The notes under the pieces are model-generated. The model was not told where the DNA came from. It did no database searches and saw only the letters and a list, made by a program, of their open reading frames with translations. DNA of 64,000 bases from Saccharomonospora sp. NB11 (GTDB lineage Bacteria; Actinomycetota; Actinomycetes; Mycobacteriales; Pseudonocardiaceae), in contig NZ_JACBJG010000012.1 in the NCBI RefSeq assembly GCF_015910535.1, positions 1 to 64,000 on the forward strand, given 5' to 3'. The translations under genes and the position numbers were made by a program. Below are positions 52,286-63,389 of the stretch, one piece after another (position 1 is the stretch's first letter; each line of letters begins with the position of its first letter).

Positions 52286-53227
52286 ATGAAACGCCTCGTG
52301 ACGGGGACGGCGGCGCTCGCCGCTGCGACCCTCGGTTACGCCATCGGCATCGAACGCCGACACTGGACGCTGCGCACCGCGGAGCTGCCCGTGCTCGCCC
52401 CGGGTGCCCGCCCCATCCGGGTCCTGCACGTGTCCGACCTGCACATGCTGCCCGGACAGAAGTCCAAGCAACGCTGGGTGGCCGAACTCGACCGGCTCGA
52501 TCCCGACCTCGTCGTCAACACCGGTGACAACCTCGCGCACCCGCAGGCGGTGCCGGCCGTCCTGCGCGCACTCGGCCCGCTGTTGCAGCGGCCCGGCCTG
52601 TTCGTGTTCGGCAGCAACGACTACTACGCGCCGAAGCCCAAGAACCCGGCGCGCTACCTGATGCCGAAGGGCAAGAAGAAGCGCATCCACGGCGCCCACC
52701 TGCCGTGGCGCGACCTGCGGGCCGCGTTCGTCGAGCACGGCTGGCTCGACCTCACACACGTGCGACGGACCCTCACCGTGGCCGGACAGCGCGTCTTCGC
52801 GGCCGGGGTCGACGACCCGCACCTGCACCGCGACCGCTACGCCGACATCACCGGCACGCCCGACCGGAACGCGGTGCTGCGACTCGGTGTCACGCACTCG
52901 CCCGAACCGCGGGTGCTGGACCCGTTCGCCGCCGACGGGTACGACCTGGTGCTGGCGGGCCACACCCACGGCGGCCAGCTCCGCGTGCCCGGCGTAGGCG
53001 CGTTGGTCACCAACTGTGAGCTCGACCGCTCCCGCGCTCGTGGGGCGTCCCGCTGGGGAGCCGACATGTGGCTGCACGTCTCGGCCGGACTGGGCACCTC
53101 GCCGTACGCTCCCGCCCGGTTCGCGTGCCCGCCCGAGGCCAGCCTGCTGACGCTGGTTCCGCGAGGTCAGGCACGGTCGGACGCCGAAAGTGCGGCCCGC
53201 CGTCGAGCCGCCAGCAACGTCCGCTAA
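52286..53227 (+). CDS. Calcineurin-like metallophosphoesterase (Rv3683 type)
   Basis: The 313-aa protein has an N-terminal helix that may anchor it to the membrane (GTAALAAATLGYAIG). Metal motifs are VSDLHML, VNTGDN, GSNDYY (for GNHD), VTHSP and AGHTHGGQL. These are the YkuE/UDP-type metallophosphoesterase features; the substrate is unknown, and membrane phospho-compounds are possible. Three successive ATG codons occur; the third was chosen for spacing to AAGG. A GTG at 52259 is also in frame. Confidence 0.88.
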   Translation: MKRLVTGTAALAAATLGYAIGIERRHWTLRTAELPVLAPGARPIRVLHVSDLHMLPGQKSKQRWVAELDRLDPDLVVNTGDNLAHPQAVPAVLRALGPLLQRPGLFVFGSNDYYAPKPKNPARYLMPKGKKKRIHGAHLPWRDLRAAFVEHGWLDLTHVRRTLTVAGQRVFAAGVDDPHLHRDRYADITGTPDRNAVLRLGVTHSPEPRVLDPFAADGYDLVLAGHTHGGQLRVPGVGALVTNCELDRSRARGASRWGADMWLHVSAGLGTSPYAPARFACPPEASLLTLVPRGQARSDAESAARRRAASNVR

Positions 53228-53267
53228 ACTAGGTGACGACCCGCTGGGGGTGACCCCAGGCGAACAT

Positions 53268-53341
53268 CGGGGTGTGGCGCAGCTTGGTAGCGTGCCTCGT
53301 TCGGGTCGAGGAGGTCGTGGGTTCAAATCCCGCCACCCCGA
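53268..53341 (+). tRNA. tRNA-Pro (anticodon CGG)
   Basis: A 74-nt tRNA has a 7-bp acceptor (CGGGGTG/CACCCCG), a D arm (GCGCAGCTTGGTAGCGT), an anticodon stem CCTCG/CGAGG with loop TTCGGGT (anticodon CGG) and a T arm GTGGG TTCAAAT CCCGC. The discriminator is A. The 3' CCA is not encoded. A terminator follows. Confidence 0.97.
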
Positions 53342-53346
53342 CGTCG

Positions 53347-53382
53347 AAGGGCCCCCGTCCGGATCTCCGGGCGGGGGTCCTT
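53347..53382 (+). terminator. Terminator of the tRNA-Pro transcript
   Basis: AAGGGCCCCCGTCC pairs with GGGCGGGGGTCCTT (one G-T pair), followed by TCGTTTTC. It lies 5 bp after the tRNA and also serves the convergent methyltransferase gene. Confidence 0.85.
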
Positions 53383-53411
53383 TCGTTTTCGGATGCGTCG
53401 ACGGCGGACGC

Positions 53412-54155
53412 TCAGCGCACCGCCACCGTCTCCACCCAGCACTGGCTGACCTCGCCCGGGCCGCCACGCACCCACATCCACGCCGATCGTGCCGCGCTCG
53501 CGAGCTGAGGGTCCATGTGGTCGCCGGACTCCCGCAGCACCTCGGCCAGCTCGGCCTCGATGGTCCACCCCAGTTGCCGGTAGTCGGCGCCGTGGTGGAA
53601 GCGGGCTCGCGATCGGACGTCGGTGAAGCCCGCGCCCCGCACCCAGTCCTCCACATGCCGGCCCGCCGCCGGGTCCCCGCCCTCGCGCCGACGCAGCATG
53701 GTCCACCCGCGCAGTGCGGCGTCGACGTTCGCGGTGCGGGGCTTGACCCGCGTCCGGCTCCAGTCCGGGGTCGACAACGCGAGCAGCCCACCCGGCCGCA
53801 GCACCCGGGCGCACTCGGCCAGCACCCGCTGGGGCTCCCGCACACGGTCGAGCAGGGCATGGGCGTAGACCACGTCGACGGACTCCGAGCGAAGGGCGAG
53901 CGCGGTCGGGCTCGCCACCACGACGTCGGTGGTCGACACCGCGGAGAGCGCGAGTGCCCGCCGAGCCCGGCGCGCCGCGTCGAGATCGACGTCCGCGCCG
54001 ACGACGTGCAGTGGCTGGGTCGCCGTACGCAGGCTGGTCAGCAGTCGGACGTCCTCGGCACCCCCGGACGGAACGCAGCCGAGCGCGAGCACTCGCATTC
54101 CCGGCCGCAACAGCGGCAACACGAATCTCGCGTGACCCGACTGCCCCTCACTCAC
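53412..54155 (-). CDS. Class I SAM-dependent methyltransferase
   Basis: The 247-aa protein has motif I as VLALGCVPSGG, motif II as VVGADVDLDAARRAR (acidic residue binding the SAM ribose) and motif IV/post-I as SVDVVYAHALLDRVREP. RVLRPGGLLALSTP is the usual motif V. Motif I departs from the standard D-x-G-x-G-x-G, so binding strength is uncertain. The substrate cannot be told. The GTG has -10 hexamer TAGGGT 7 bp upstream and diverges from the S9 peptidase gene across 35 bp. Confidence 0.85.
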   Translation of the reverse strand: MSEGQSGHARFVLPLLRPGMRVLALGCVPSGGAEDVRLLTSLRTATQPLHVVGADVDLDAARRARRALALSAVSTTDVVVASPTALALRSESVDVVYAHALLDRVREPQRVLAECARVLRPGGLLALSTPDWSRTRVKPRTANVDAALRGWTMLRRREGGDPAAGRHVEDWVRGAGFTDVRSRARFHHGADYRQLGWTIEAELAEVLRESGDHMDPQLASAARSAWMWVRGGPGEVSQCWVETVAVR

Positions 54156-54190
54156 GCTGTCAACCCTACGGACCTGGCAGGATCACCGGG
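54156..54190. promoter_or_regulatory. 35-bp back-to-back leaderless promoter pair
   Basis: TAGGGT on the minus strand (54168-54163) is 7 bp from the methyltransferase GTG; CAGGAT on the plus strand (54178-54183) is 7 bp from the peptidase GTG. The two hexamers are 9 bp apart. This is a second case of the arrangement at 46.9 kb. Confidence 0.55.
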
Positions 54191-56032
54191 GTGAGCACAC
54201 AACATCCGAGCCCCCGTGTTCCCGAGACGTTGTTCGGTGATCCCGAACTGGAAGCCCGCTGGCGGGCGCGGTTCAGCGCGGCCCGGGTGTCGGCCCCGAG
54301 CTGGGCACTCGACGCGCCGGACGCGAACCTCTACGTGTCGAACGCGAGCGGCGTGTGGGAGTTGTACGCCTGGGATCGCGCCACCGACACGCACCGCCAG
54401 GTCACCGACCGTCCAAACGGGACCATGCACGGCACCCTGTCGGCCGACGGGGCGTGGATCTGGTGGTTCGACGACACCGACGGCGACGAGTTCGGCTCCT
54501 GGGTGCGGGAACCATTCGCCGGTGGGGCCGCGCCGGTACCGGCGTTGCCGGACGTCCCGGCCGGGTACCCGGCGGGCCTGGCGCTGGGACACACGTGCTC
54601 GGCCGTCGGCGTGTCCACCGACGACGGCACGGCGCTCTACCTGCACCGTGACGGACGGACGGTGAAGTTCTACGCCAGCGAGCACGACGCCGACGTGTCC
54701 GCGCTGTCGCGCGACGAACGACTGGTCGCGATCGGACACTCCGAGCACGGCGACTCGCGCCACCCGGCGCTGCGCGTACTGACGACCGACGGCTTCGACG
54801 TCGTGGCGGAGAAGTGGGACGGCGAGGGCAAGGGGCTCGGCGCACTGGCGTTCTCCCCGGTGAAGGGTGACTCGCGACTACTCGTGCAGCACGAACGGCA
54901 CGATCGCGAGGAGCTGCTGATCTGGGACGTCGAGGCGGACACCGAGACCGAGCTCGACATCGACCTGCCCGGCGAGCTCACCGCCGACTGGTACCCCGAC
55001 GGCCGGGCCCTCCTGGTCGCGCAGTTCGAGCGGGGACGGAGTCGGTTGTACCGCTACGACCTCGACGCCGAACCCGGTGCGTCGGCGTTGACGGCGTTGA
55101 ACTCCCGACCCGGATACGTGGGCGCCGCGGCGGTCCGGCCGGACGGCGCGGTGGAGTACACCTGGTCCAACGCCGCGGAGCCGCCGCTGGTGCGAGTGCG
55201 GGACGTCGACGGCGACGACCGGGTCCTCATCACCCCGCCCGGCGACCGTGCCCCCGGCTCGCGGCCCGTGCGCGACGCGTTCGTGCCCGGCCCCGGTGGT
55301 GACGTGCACGCCCTGATCTCGACGCCGGAGGACGACACCACGGCCGGGCCGACGGTGTTCCTGCTGCACGGCGGGCCGCACGCCGCCGACGAGGACCGCT
55401 TCTCCGCGTACCGAGCCCTGTGGCTGGACGCGGGCTTCACCGTGGTGGAGGTCAATTACCGCGGGTCGACCGGGTACGGGTCGGAGTGGCGCGACGCGAT
55501 CGAGGGCAGGCCCGGGCTGACCGAGCTGGAGGACGTCGCGGCCGTGCACGACTGGGCCGTCGACTCGGGACTCGCGGACCCGGCACGGTGCGTGGTGGCG
55601 GGCGCCTCGTGGGGTGGTTACCTCACGCTGCTGGCGCTCGGCACGCAGCCGCAGCGGTGGGCGGCCGGGGTCGCCGGAGTTCCGGTGGCGGACTACGTCA
55701 CGGCCTACGCCGACGAGATGGAGCCGCTGCGGGCGTTCGACCGCGCGCTGTTCGGCGGTGCGCCGTCGGACGTGCCCGAGGTGTACGAGAAGTGCTCACC
55801 GCTCACCTACGTCGACGCGGTCCGCGCGCCGGTGCTCGTCCTCGCCGGGGACAACGACCCGCGCTGCCCGATCCGGCAGATCGAGAACTACCTCGACCGG
55901 CTCGCCGAACGGGGCGCCGACTACGCGTTCTACCGCTACGACGCCGGGCACGGCTCCCTCGTGGTGGCCGAGACCATGAAGCAGGTGGCCATCGAGGTCG
56001 ACTTCGCGCGCCGCGCGGTCGGCCTGGCCTGA
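54191..56032 (+). CDS. S9 family prolyl-oligopeptidase-like serine peptidase
   Basis: The 613-aa protein has an N-terminal beta-propeller (~20-380) and a C-terminal alpha/beta-hydrolase domain. The oxyanion motif is LHGGPHAADE, the nucleophile Ser is in AGASWGGY, the Asp in LAGDNDPR and the His in DAGHGSL. The family cleaves short peptides, usually in the cytosol; no signal peptide is present. Activity as an acylaminoacyl- or dipeptidyl-peptidase is equally possible. Confidence 0.92.
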   Translation: MSTQHPSPRVPETLFGDPELEARWRARFSAARVSAPSWALDAPDANLYVSNASGVWELYAWDRATDTHRQVTDRPNGTMHGTLSADGAWIWWFDDTDGDEFGSWVREPFAGGAAPVPALPDVPAGYPAGLALGHTCSAVGVSTDDGTALYLHRDGRTVKFYASEHDADVSALSRDERLVAIGHSEHGDSRHPALRVLTTDGFDVVAEKWDGEGKGLGALAFSPVKGDSRLLVQHERHDREELLIWDVEADTETELDIDLPGELTADWYPDGRALLVAQFERGRSRLYRYDLDAEPGASALTALNSRPGYVGAAAVRPDGAVEYTWSNAAEPPLVRVRDVDGDDRVLITPPGDRAPGSRPVRDAFVPGPGGDVHALISTPEDDTTAGPTVFLLHGGPHAADEDRFSAYRALWLDAGFTVVEVNYRGSTGYGSEWRDAIEGRPGLTELEDVAAVHDWAVDSGLADPARCVVAGASWGGYLTLLALGTQPQRWAAGVAGVPVADYVTAYADEMEPLRAFDRALFGGAPSDVPEVYEKCSPLTYVDAVRAPVLVLAGDNDPRCPIRQIENYLDRLAERGADYAFYRYDAGHGSLVVAETMKQVAIEVDFARRAVGLA

Positions 56033-56037
56033 ACGCT

Positions 56038-56075
56038 CGAAGGGCCACCTCCCGACCCGGGGAGGTGGCCCTTCG
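56038..56075. terminator. Bidirectional terminator
   Basis: CGAAGGGCCACCTCC pairs perfectly with GGAGGTGGCCCTTCG around a short loop, between the convergent peptidase and dps genes. Confidence 0.9.
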
Positions 56076-56085
56076 GTGCGCGATG

Positions 56086-56562
56086 TCAGGCCTTCTGCGC
56101 CTGCCACATCCAGTGTTGCTTCTCCAGCTCCTGGGTGATCGTGATCAGCAGATCCTGGGTGACGAGGTCACTCTTGTCGGTCTCGTCGATCCGGACCCGC
56201 ATCCGTTGGATCAGCCGGTCCAGGATCTCGACGATCCGGTCGACCGTCATGTCCGAGCTCTGCCAGTTGTCCGGGTACTCAGGCAGTCCGGAGTTCTCCA
56301 CCACCGTCTTGGCCTTGCCGTTCGGCGAGACACCGATCGCGTTGGCCCGTTCGGCGACGTCGTCGACGAATTCCCGGACCGCCTCGGTGAGCTCGTCGAG
56401 CTGGAGGTGCACGCTGCGGAAGTTCCTACCGACGACATTCCAGTGCGCTTGCTTGGCGATGAGGCTCAGATCGATCAGGTCGACGAGGGCCGACTGCAGG
56501 ACGCCTGCGGTCAGCTCCTTGTCGCTCTCCTTGAGCGGGCTCTTGATCGGCGAGTGCGCCAT
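56086..56562 (-). CDS. Dps-family DNA protection / ferroxidase protein
   Basis: The 158-aa protein is a Dps dodecamer subunit that oxidises and stores iron and shields DNA. Ferroxidase-site residues are visible in KQAHWNVVG and FRSVHLQLDELTE, with Asp/Glu in FVDDVAERA. The C-terminus is short. GGGAGG precedes the ATG by 9 nt. It is transcribed away from the FMN-reductase gene's stop, 36 bp upstream, so the two may be cotranscribed. Confidence 0.93.
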   Translation of the reverse strand: MAHSPIKSPLKESDKELTAGVLQSALVDLIDLSLIAKQAHWNVVGRNFRSVHLQLDELTEAVREFVDDVAERANAIGVSPNGKAKTVVENSGLPEYPDNWQSSDMTVDRIVEILDRLIQRMRVRIDETDKSDLVTQDLLITITQELEKQHWMWQAQKA

Positions 56563-56598
56563 CGTGGTGTCCTCCCTGCACTGTCGCTTGACGCAGGG

Positions 56599-57198
56599 TT
56601 ACCCGATCGGGGCATCACCGAAACCCGCGGCGAGCTGAGCGGCGGCGAACTCGGCGACCTGGCGGCCGACGAGCCGAAGGTTGCGTTCGATCCGCTCCTC
56701 GGACGCTCCGCCGGTCTCGTCGAACTTCACCTCGGCACTGTTCACGGCGGCACCGAACGGAGTCGGCCAGCCCCGCAACGCGTGCGCGATGGTGCGCATC
56801 TGGTTCAGCGTGGTGACGGCCGCCTGCCAGCCGTGTGCGACGGCGATGAGCCCCACGGCGCGGCCGTGCAGATAGGGGCGGGTGTCGTCGCGCAGGTCCT
56901 CGACGTAGTCGAGCGCGTTCTTGACGAGACCGGAGAGCGCACCGTGGTAACCGGGCGACACGACGATCACGCCGTCGGCCTCGCGGACGGCCTCGACGAG
57001 CTCCCTCGCCTCGGCGGTGCGGTCGGGCACCCCGGCGTCGTAGAACGGCAGTTGCAGGGCTTCTCCGGTGAGAGCGGTCGTGGTCGCTCCCCGTTCCTCG
57101 GCGCCGGCCAGGGCGATGCGCAACGCTCGCTCGGACTGCGAGCCGTTGCGCAGGGACCCGCCGAGCCCGAGCACCTTGATCGCGCGTGTCGCTGTCAC
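56599..57198 (-). CDS. NAD(P)H-dependent FMN reductase
   Basis: The 199-aa flavodoxin-like protein has the FMN phosphate motif GLGGSLRNGSQSERAL, VVSPGYHGALSGLVKNALD for the second FMN loop, and GLIAVAHGWQAA. It probably supplies reduced flavin or reduces quinones/azo compounds. The GTG has -10 hexamer TAGCCT 7 bp upstream (leaderless). The neighbouring dps suggests a link to iron or oxidative stress, for instance reductive iron release. Confidence 0.9.
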   Translation of the reverse strand: MTATRAIKVLGLGGSLRNGSQSERALRIALAGAEERGATTTALTGEALQLPFYDAGVPDRTAEARELVEAVREADGVIVVSPGYHGALSGLVKNALDYVEDLRDDTRPYLHGRAVGLIAVAHGWQAAVTTLNQMRTIAHALRGWPTPFGAAVNSAEVKFDETGGASEERIERNLRLVGRQVAEFAAAQLAAGFGDAPIG

Positions 57199-57287
57199 GA
57201 CTCCGAGGCTAGACGTTCGACTTCGGTAGAGGTCCAGCTCGTGAGAAGGGAACTCCGTCACACCTCGGCCGGGGCTGGTCCAACAAT

Positions 57288-57301
57288 CTACTGCTGAGTA
57301 G
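57288..57301. promoter_or_regulatory. Inverted repeat CTACTGCTGAGTAG
   Basis: A 5-bp-arm inverted repeat with a 4-bp centre lies 40-50 bp upstream of the esterase start, in the divergent region with the FMN reductase gene. Possible operator. Confidence 0.35.
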
Positions 57302-57339
57302 CCTGAGCGTCGCGTGCGAATCGAGCCACGGAGGCGATC

Positions 57340-58398
57340 ATGGTGCTACCAGCCCACATCCGTGTCCAAGCCGCCGGCGCGCGGCTGGTGTACGGCCTAC
57401 CGCGACCGCTCCGCCGGCTGCTGGCGGGCAGGCCCGTCCGGATCGACGGTCAGGAACTCGCCCTCGACGCACAGCTGCTGCTGCGACTGCAACGGCTGAG
57501 CGGGGCCGCGCTTGTGCGGGGCACCGTCGAGTCGTCCCGCAAGGCCCTGGACGTCTCCCGCCACCTGGTGAGTGGACCACCGATTCAACCGGTGCTCACG
57601 CGCGAAGTCACCATTCCCGCCCCGCACGGGGAGATCCCGGCGACCCTCTACACGCCGGAAGAAGCACCGTCCGACTCCGGCCTGCTCGTCTTCTACCACG
57701 GCGGCGGCTGGGTGGTCGGGTCGCGACGCAGCCACGACAACACGGCTCGCTTCTTCGCCAAGTACGCCGGGGTGCGCGTGCTCTCCGTCGAGTACCGACT
57801 CGCCCCCGAGCATCCCTTCCCCGCGGCGCAGGAGGACGCGCTCACGGCGTTCGACTTCGCCCACGCCAAGGCCGGTGATCTCGGCGCCGATCCGCGCCGG
57901 ATCGCCGTGGGCGGCGACAGCGCGGGCGGCAACCTCGCCGCCGTGACCGCGCAGGTGGCGACCCGGCGCGGTGGCCCGGCCCCGGCCTTCCAACTGCTGC
58001 TCTACCCCGGCGTCGACGCGACTCGGCGGCGACGCTCGCGTGACCTGTTCTCCGACGGCTTCTTCCTCACCGACGAGCACATGACGTGGTTCATCGACCA
58101 CTACGCCCCCGAGGGCGTCGACCGGTCGGACCCCACGCTGTCCCCGCTGCTCGCCGACGACGTCTCCGGGCTGCCCCCGGCCTACGTCGCGACGGCCGGC
58201 TTCGACCCGCTGCGCGACGAGGGTGAGGCCTACGCCGCCCGGCTCGCCGACGCCGGTGTTCCCGTCGCCCTGTCCCGCCAGTCGGACCTCATCCACGGCT
58301 ACGCCAACTTCCTCGGGGTCGGTCGACGGTTCCGGGAGGCACTGGCCGAGGCCGCAGGCGCGCTGAAGGTCGGGCTCAGCAGGCCGGCAGCCGAGTGA
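57340..58398 (+). CDS. Alpha/beta-hydrolase esterase/lipase (hormone-sensitive lipase family)
   Basis: The 352-aa protein has the HSL signature: oxyanion FYHGGGWVVGS, nucleophile Ser in GGDSAGGNLAA, Asp in TAGFDPLRDEG and His in LIHGYANF. The first ~90 residues form the cap. It hydrolyses short- to medium-chain esters or acyl glycerols. No signal peptide is evident. The stop overlaps the in-frame upstream GTG of the next gene by 4 bp. Confidence 0.93.
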   Translation: MVLPAHIRVQAAGARLVYGLPRPLRRLLAGRPVRIDGQELALDAQLLLRLQRLSGAALVRGTVESSRKALDVSRHLVSGPPIQPVLTREVTIPAPHGEIPATLYTPEEAPSDSGLLVFYHGGGWVVGSRRSHDNTARFFAKYAGVRVLSVEYRLAPEHPFPAAQEDALTAFDFAHAKAGDLGADPRRIAVGGDSAGGNLAAVTAQVATRRGGPAPAFQLLLYPGVDATRRRRSRDLFSDGFFLTDEHMTWFIDHYAPEGVDRSDPTLSPLLADDVSGLPPAYVATAGFDPLRDEGEAYAARLADAGVPVALSRQSDLIHGYANFLGVGRRFREALAEAAGALKVGLSRPAAE

Positions 58399-58475
58399 CG
58401 CGCACGGGCGGGAGCGGCACCGTCGCGGTGCCGGATTCCGCTCCGGCGCCCGCACGTTCGGCAGAATGCGGGGCC

Positions 58476-59135
58476 GTGACCTCTCGCCCCGTTCCGCGTG
58501 CGCTGTCGGACCTGCCCTACCGCCGTCACCTCGTGCCGGTGACCGAGCCGTTCGACGACTCGACCGACCTCGACAGGGCACACGTGACGGGCGTGGACCT
58601 GTCCGCCACGGATGCCCCGGCCTCGGCATTCTCCGAGTGCGCGTTCTCGTCGGTCGAGTTCGGCACCGCACGGTTGCCCCGGTCGCGGTTCACCGACGTC
58701 CGGCTGACCGGGTGCCGGCTCGTCGGCACGGACATCACCACCAGCTCGTGGTTCGACGCCGAGCTGGTCAACAGCGTTGTCGCGGGCGGCCTGGCCTACG
58801 ACAGCACGCTGCGCCGGGTCACCTTCCACGGCTGCAAACTCGCTTCCGTCAACCTCCGCGGCAGCAGGATCACCGACGTCGTGTTCGCCGACTGCACGCT
58901 GGACGAGGTCGACTTCGGCGGCGCGACCCTGACACGGGTGCGCTTCCCCGGCTCGACGCTGCGCAACGTCGGGCTCGACGACGCCACCATGGACCGGGTC
59001 GACCTACGGGAGGCCGACGACCTGCACCTGCGGCTCGGCCCGAGTTCACTGACCGGCCTCGTCATCGACACCGCCCAGCTCACGGCACTCGCACCCGCCT
59101 TCGCCCAGGCGCTCGGCGTGACCGTGGTCGACTGA
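58476..59135 (+). CDS. Pentapeptide-repeat protein
   Basis: The 219-aa protein has recurring pentapeptide A(D/N)LxX-type units (VDLSATD, SRFTDVRLTGCRL, CKLASVNLRGSRI, CTLDEVDFGGATL), which fold as a right-handed beta-helix. Some relatives mimic DNA and protect gyrase from quinolones; function here is unknown. A GTG at 58395 overlaps the esterase stop by 4 bp and would add 27 low-complexity residues. The inner GTG fits the conserved core better. Confidence 0.8.
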   Translation: MTSRPVPRALSDLPYRRHLVPVTEPFDDSTDLDRAHVTGVDLSATDAPASAFSECAFSSVEFGTARLPRSRFTDVRLTGCRLVGTDITTSSWFDAELVNSVVAGGLAYDSTLRRVTFHGCKLASVNLRGSRITDVVFADCTLDEVDFGGATLTRVRFPGSTLRNVGLDDATMDRVDLREADDLHLRLGPSSLTGLVIDTAQLTALAPAFAQALGVTVVD

Positions 59136-59198
59136 GCAGGACCGACGCCACACGAAAATGGCTTGCTCCACGGGGCGTCGTGGGGTTGCGTCGTCGTC

Positions 59199-60404
59199 GT
59201 GGGGCTTCGACCGTATCTGCACGTTCTGCGCATCCGGGGTCTTCCGACGTCACTGGCGCTGATGCTGCTGTTGCGGATACCGATCATCTCGACGAGCGTC
59301 GTGACGACCTTGCACGTGGTGAGCGAACTCGGTCGGGGATACGGCGCGGCAGGACTGGTCGGCACCGCGACCCTGTTCGGCACGGCCGTCGGTGCTCCGA
59401 CGGTCGGGAGGGCCATCGACCGCCTCGGCCTGCGTCCGGTGATCGCCGTCTGCGGTCTCGTGTCGTGTGTCTACTGGCTGGCCGCCGCGCACCTGCCCTA
59501 CGAGGTGCTGCTCGTGGCCGCCTTCCCCGCGGGCATGCTCGTGGTCCCGGCCGGATCGATCTCCCGACAGGTGATCAGCGCGCTCGTACCCGTCGACCGA
59601 CGCAGGACGGCATTCTCCCTCGACCAGGTGCTGATCGAGCTGTCGTACATGCTCGGCCCCGTGCTGGCGATCTTCGTCAGCACTCGCTACTCGACGTCGG
59701 TGACACTCACCGGCGTCGGCGTGACGTTCGGGGTGGTGTCGCTGGCACTGTGGTTCCTCGACCCGCCCGTTCGTTCGCCCGACGAGTCGCGGTCCACCCG
59801 GGAAACGGTCCCCACGCTGCGAGCCTGGGTTTCCCTGCGATTCGTCGCCGCGCTCACCATCGCGATGGGAGCCGCGTTCGTCCTCATGGGCACCGAGCTG
59901 TCGGCCATCGCGGCCCTGCGGGCTTCCGGCGACGTGGCGTGGACCGGTGTGGTGCTCGCGGGCATGGGCGTGACCTCACTGCTCGGCGGACTCGCACACG
60001 GTGCCGCCCGACGCGCCCTGAGCCAGCTCACGCTGATGGTGCTGCTCACGGTGCTGACGGCGCCCGTGGGCCTGGCCACCGACACCTGGTGGGTGCTCCT
60101 GCTCGCGCTGATACCCGCCAACGTCCTGTGCGCCCCGACGCTGGCGGCCACGGCGGAGACCGTGAGCGAACAGGTTCCCCACACCGTGCGCGGCGTCGCC
60201 ATGGGACTGCAGGACTCCGCGACGCGGCTGGGGCTCGGCCTCGGCAGTCCCGTCATCGGGTTCGTGCTCGACCGCGCGGCCGCGGGCTGGGGATTCGTCG
60301 CCTCCGCCGCGGGCGGGCTGTGCTTCGCCGCGGTGGGTGCCCTGTTGTCGGCGCGGGCCCGGCAGCGGTCACCCCGCACGCCGAGCGCACCGCAACCGGC
60401 CTAG
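59199..60404 (+). CDS. MFS transporter, paralogue of the 41.4-kb permease
   Basis: The 401-aa protein has ~12 helices with GRAIDRLGLRPVIAV after helix 2. Helix 1 and the following region (LRIPIISTSVV; AAGLVGTATLFGTAVG) parallel the other MFS protein (LARLPIAMIGI; VAGLVSASTLLGVAVG), so they are one subfamily. The substrate is unknown. GTG 59199 was preferred to a TTG 12 codons upstream. Its stop overlaps the convergent lipoprotein stop in a shared CTAG. Confidence 0.82.
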   Translation: MGLRPYLHVLRIRGLPTSLALMLLLRIPIISTSVVTTLHVVSELGRGYGAAGLVGTATLFGTAVGAPTVGRAIDRLGLRPVIAVCGLVSCVYWLAAAHLPYEVLLVAAFPAGMLVVPAGSISRQVISALVPVDRRRTAFSLDQVLIELSYMLGPVLAIFVSTRYSTSVTLTGVGVTFGVVSLALWFLDPPVRSPDESRSTRETVPTLRAWVSLRFVAALTIAMGAAFVLMGTELSAIAALRASGDVAWTGVVLAGMGVTSLLGGLAHGAARRALSQLTLMVLLTVLTAPVGLATDTWWVLLLALIPANVLCAPTLAATAETVSEQVPHTVRGVAMGLQDSATRLGLGLGSPVIGFVLDRAAAGWGFVASAAGGLCFAAVGALLSARARQRSPRTPSAPQPA

Positions 60405-60787
60405 AAGCACGCCTCCCGCAGCTCTCCGAGGTTGTCCAGGTTGCGTTCGAGCCAGGCCGAGAAGTTGCCGAGGTGCTCGTACTTCCGTTGCTCCAGTTCG
60501 AGATACCCGTTGGCCAGGTCGAAGAGCGTGTCACGCACCGGCTGGTCGGCGACCTGCTCGGCGAGTTCCCGCAGTTCGCGTGCCTTCTCCTCGGCACCCG
60601 CCGCCACACTCTCCGGGCTGACGTCGACGTTCAGATCGATGATCCGCAACGCCTCCGTGCACACCTTCGCCTTGTCGCCCGCCGACTCGACGCCCTCCAC
60701 GGCCGAGGTCACCTCGTCGCAGCCCGCCAACATCACGCCTGCCAACACCGCTACGACCGCCGCCGTCCCACCACCCGTCAATCGCAT
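60401..60787 (-). CDS. Small helical lipoprotein
   Basis: The 128-aa protein has a signal with lipobox MLAGCDE and a mature, mainly helical domain (KARELRELAEQVADQP; LANGYLELEQRKYEHL) with two Cys (VCTEA, EACF). -10 hexamer TAGGTT lies 7 bp before the ATG, so the message is likely leaderless. No family was recognised. Confidence 0.75.
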   Translation of the reverse strand: MRLTGGGTAAVVAVLAGVMLAGCDEVTSAVEGVESAGDKAKVCTEALRIIDLNVDVSPESVAAGAEEKARELRELAEQVADQPVRDTLFDLANGYLELEQRKYEHLGNFSAWLERNLDNLGELREACF

Positions 60788-60860
60788 GGCACTCAACCTA
60801 CCGGCGACCGACTACCCGGGGTAGCAGTTCGCATACCGACGCTCGGTCCCAGACACGACA

Positions 60861-60901
60861 GTGCCCCGGCGGCGACGTCGACACGTCGGCCGCCGGGGCA
60901 C
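60861..60901 (-). terminator. Terminator of the lysC-asd operon
   Basis: GTGCCCCGGCGGC (60861-60873) pairs with GCCGCCGGGGCAC (60889-60901), with GACG/CGTC extending the stem, 12 bp after the asd stop. Confidence 0.88.
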
Positions 60902-60912
60902 GTCGACACGAC

Positions 60913-63218
<2,306 letters not shown>

Positions 63219-63389
63219 TGCCTCGTACCTCCTCGCATGCCGCGCCTGCCGCCGATCCGGTCTCGACGTCAGCGCGTGCGGGTCGCTTCGAGACATCAGA
63301 CTACCGGTGGCTCATCTTCCCTTTACCCGATTGTGTGGCGCCGACCACTGCCCGACCTGCATTTTCTGTGGCTGGCATACTCGACCGCC

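Noticed and set aside
53091-53267. Small hairpin just before tRNA-Pro as a second tRNA or attachment site
   Set aside because: It is only a short GGGGGTG/CACCCC-like inverted repeat; no integrase gene or duplicated tRNA end is present, so no integrated element is supported.
53268-53341. Anticodon read as something other than CGG
   Set aside because: The 5-bp anticodon stem and 7-nt loop TTCGGGT fix CGG, and the T and D arms are regular.
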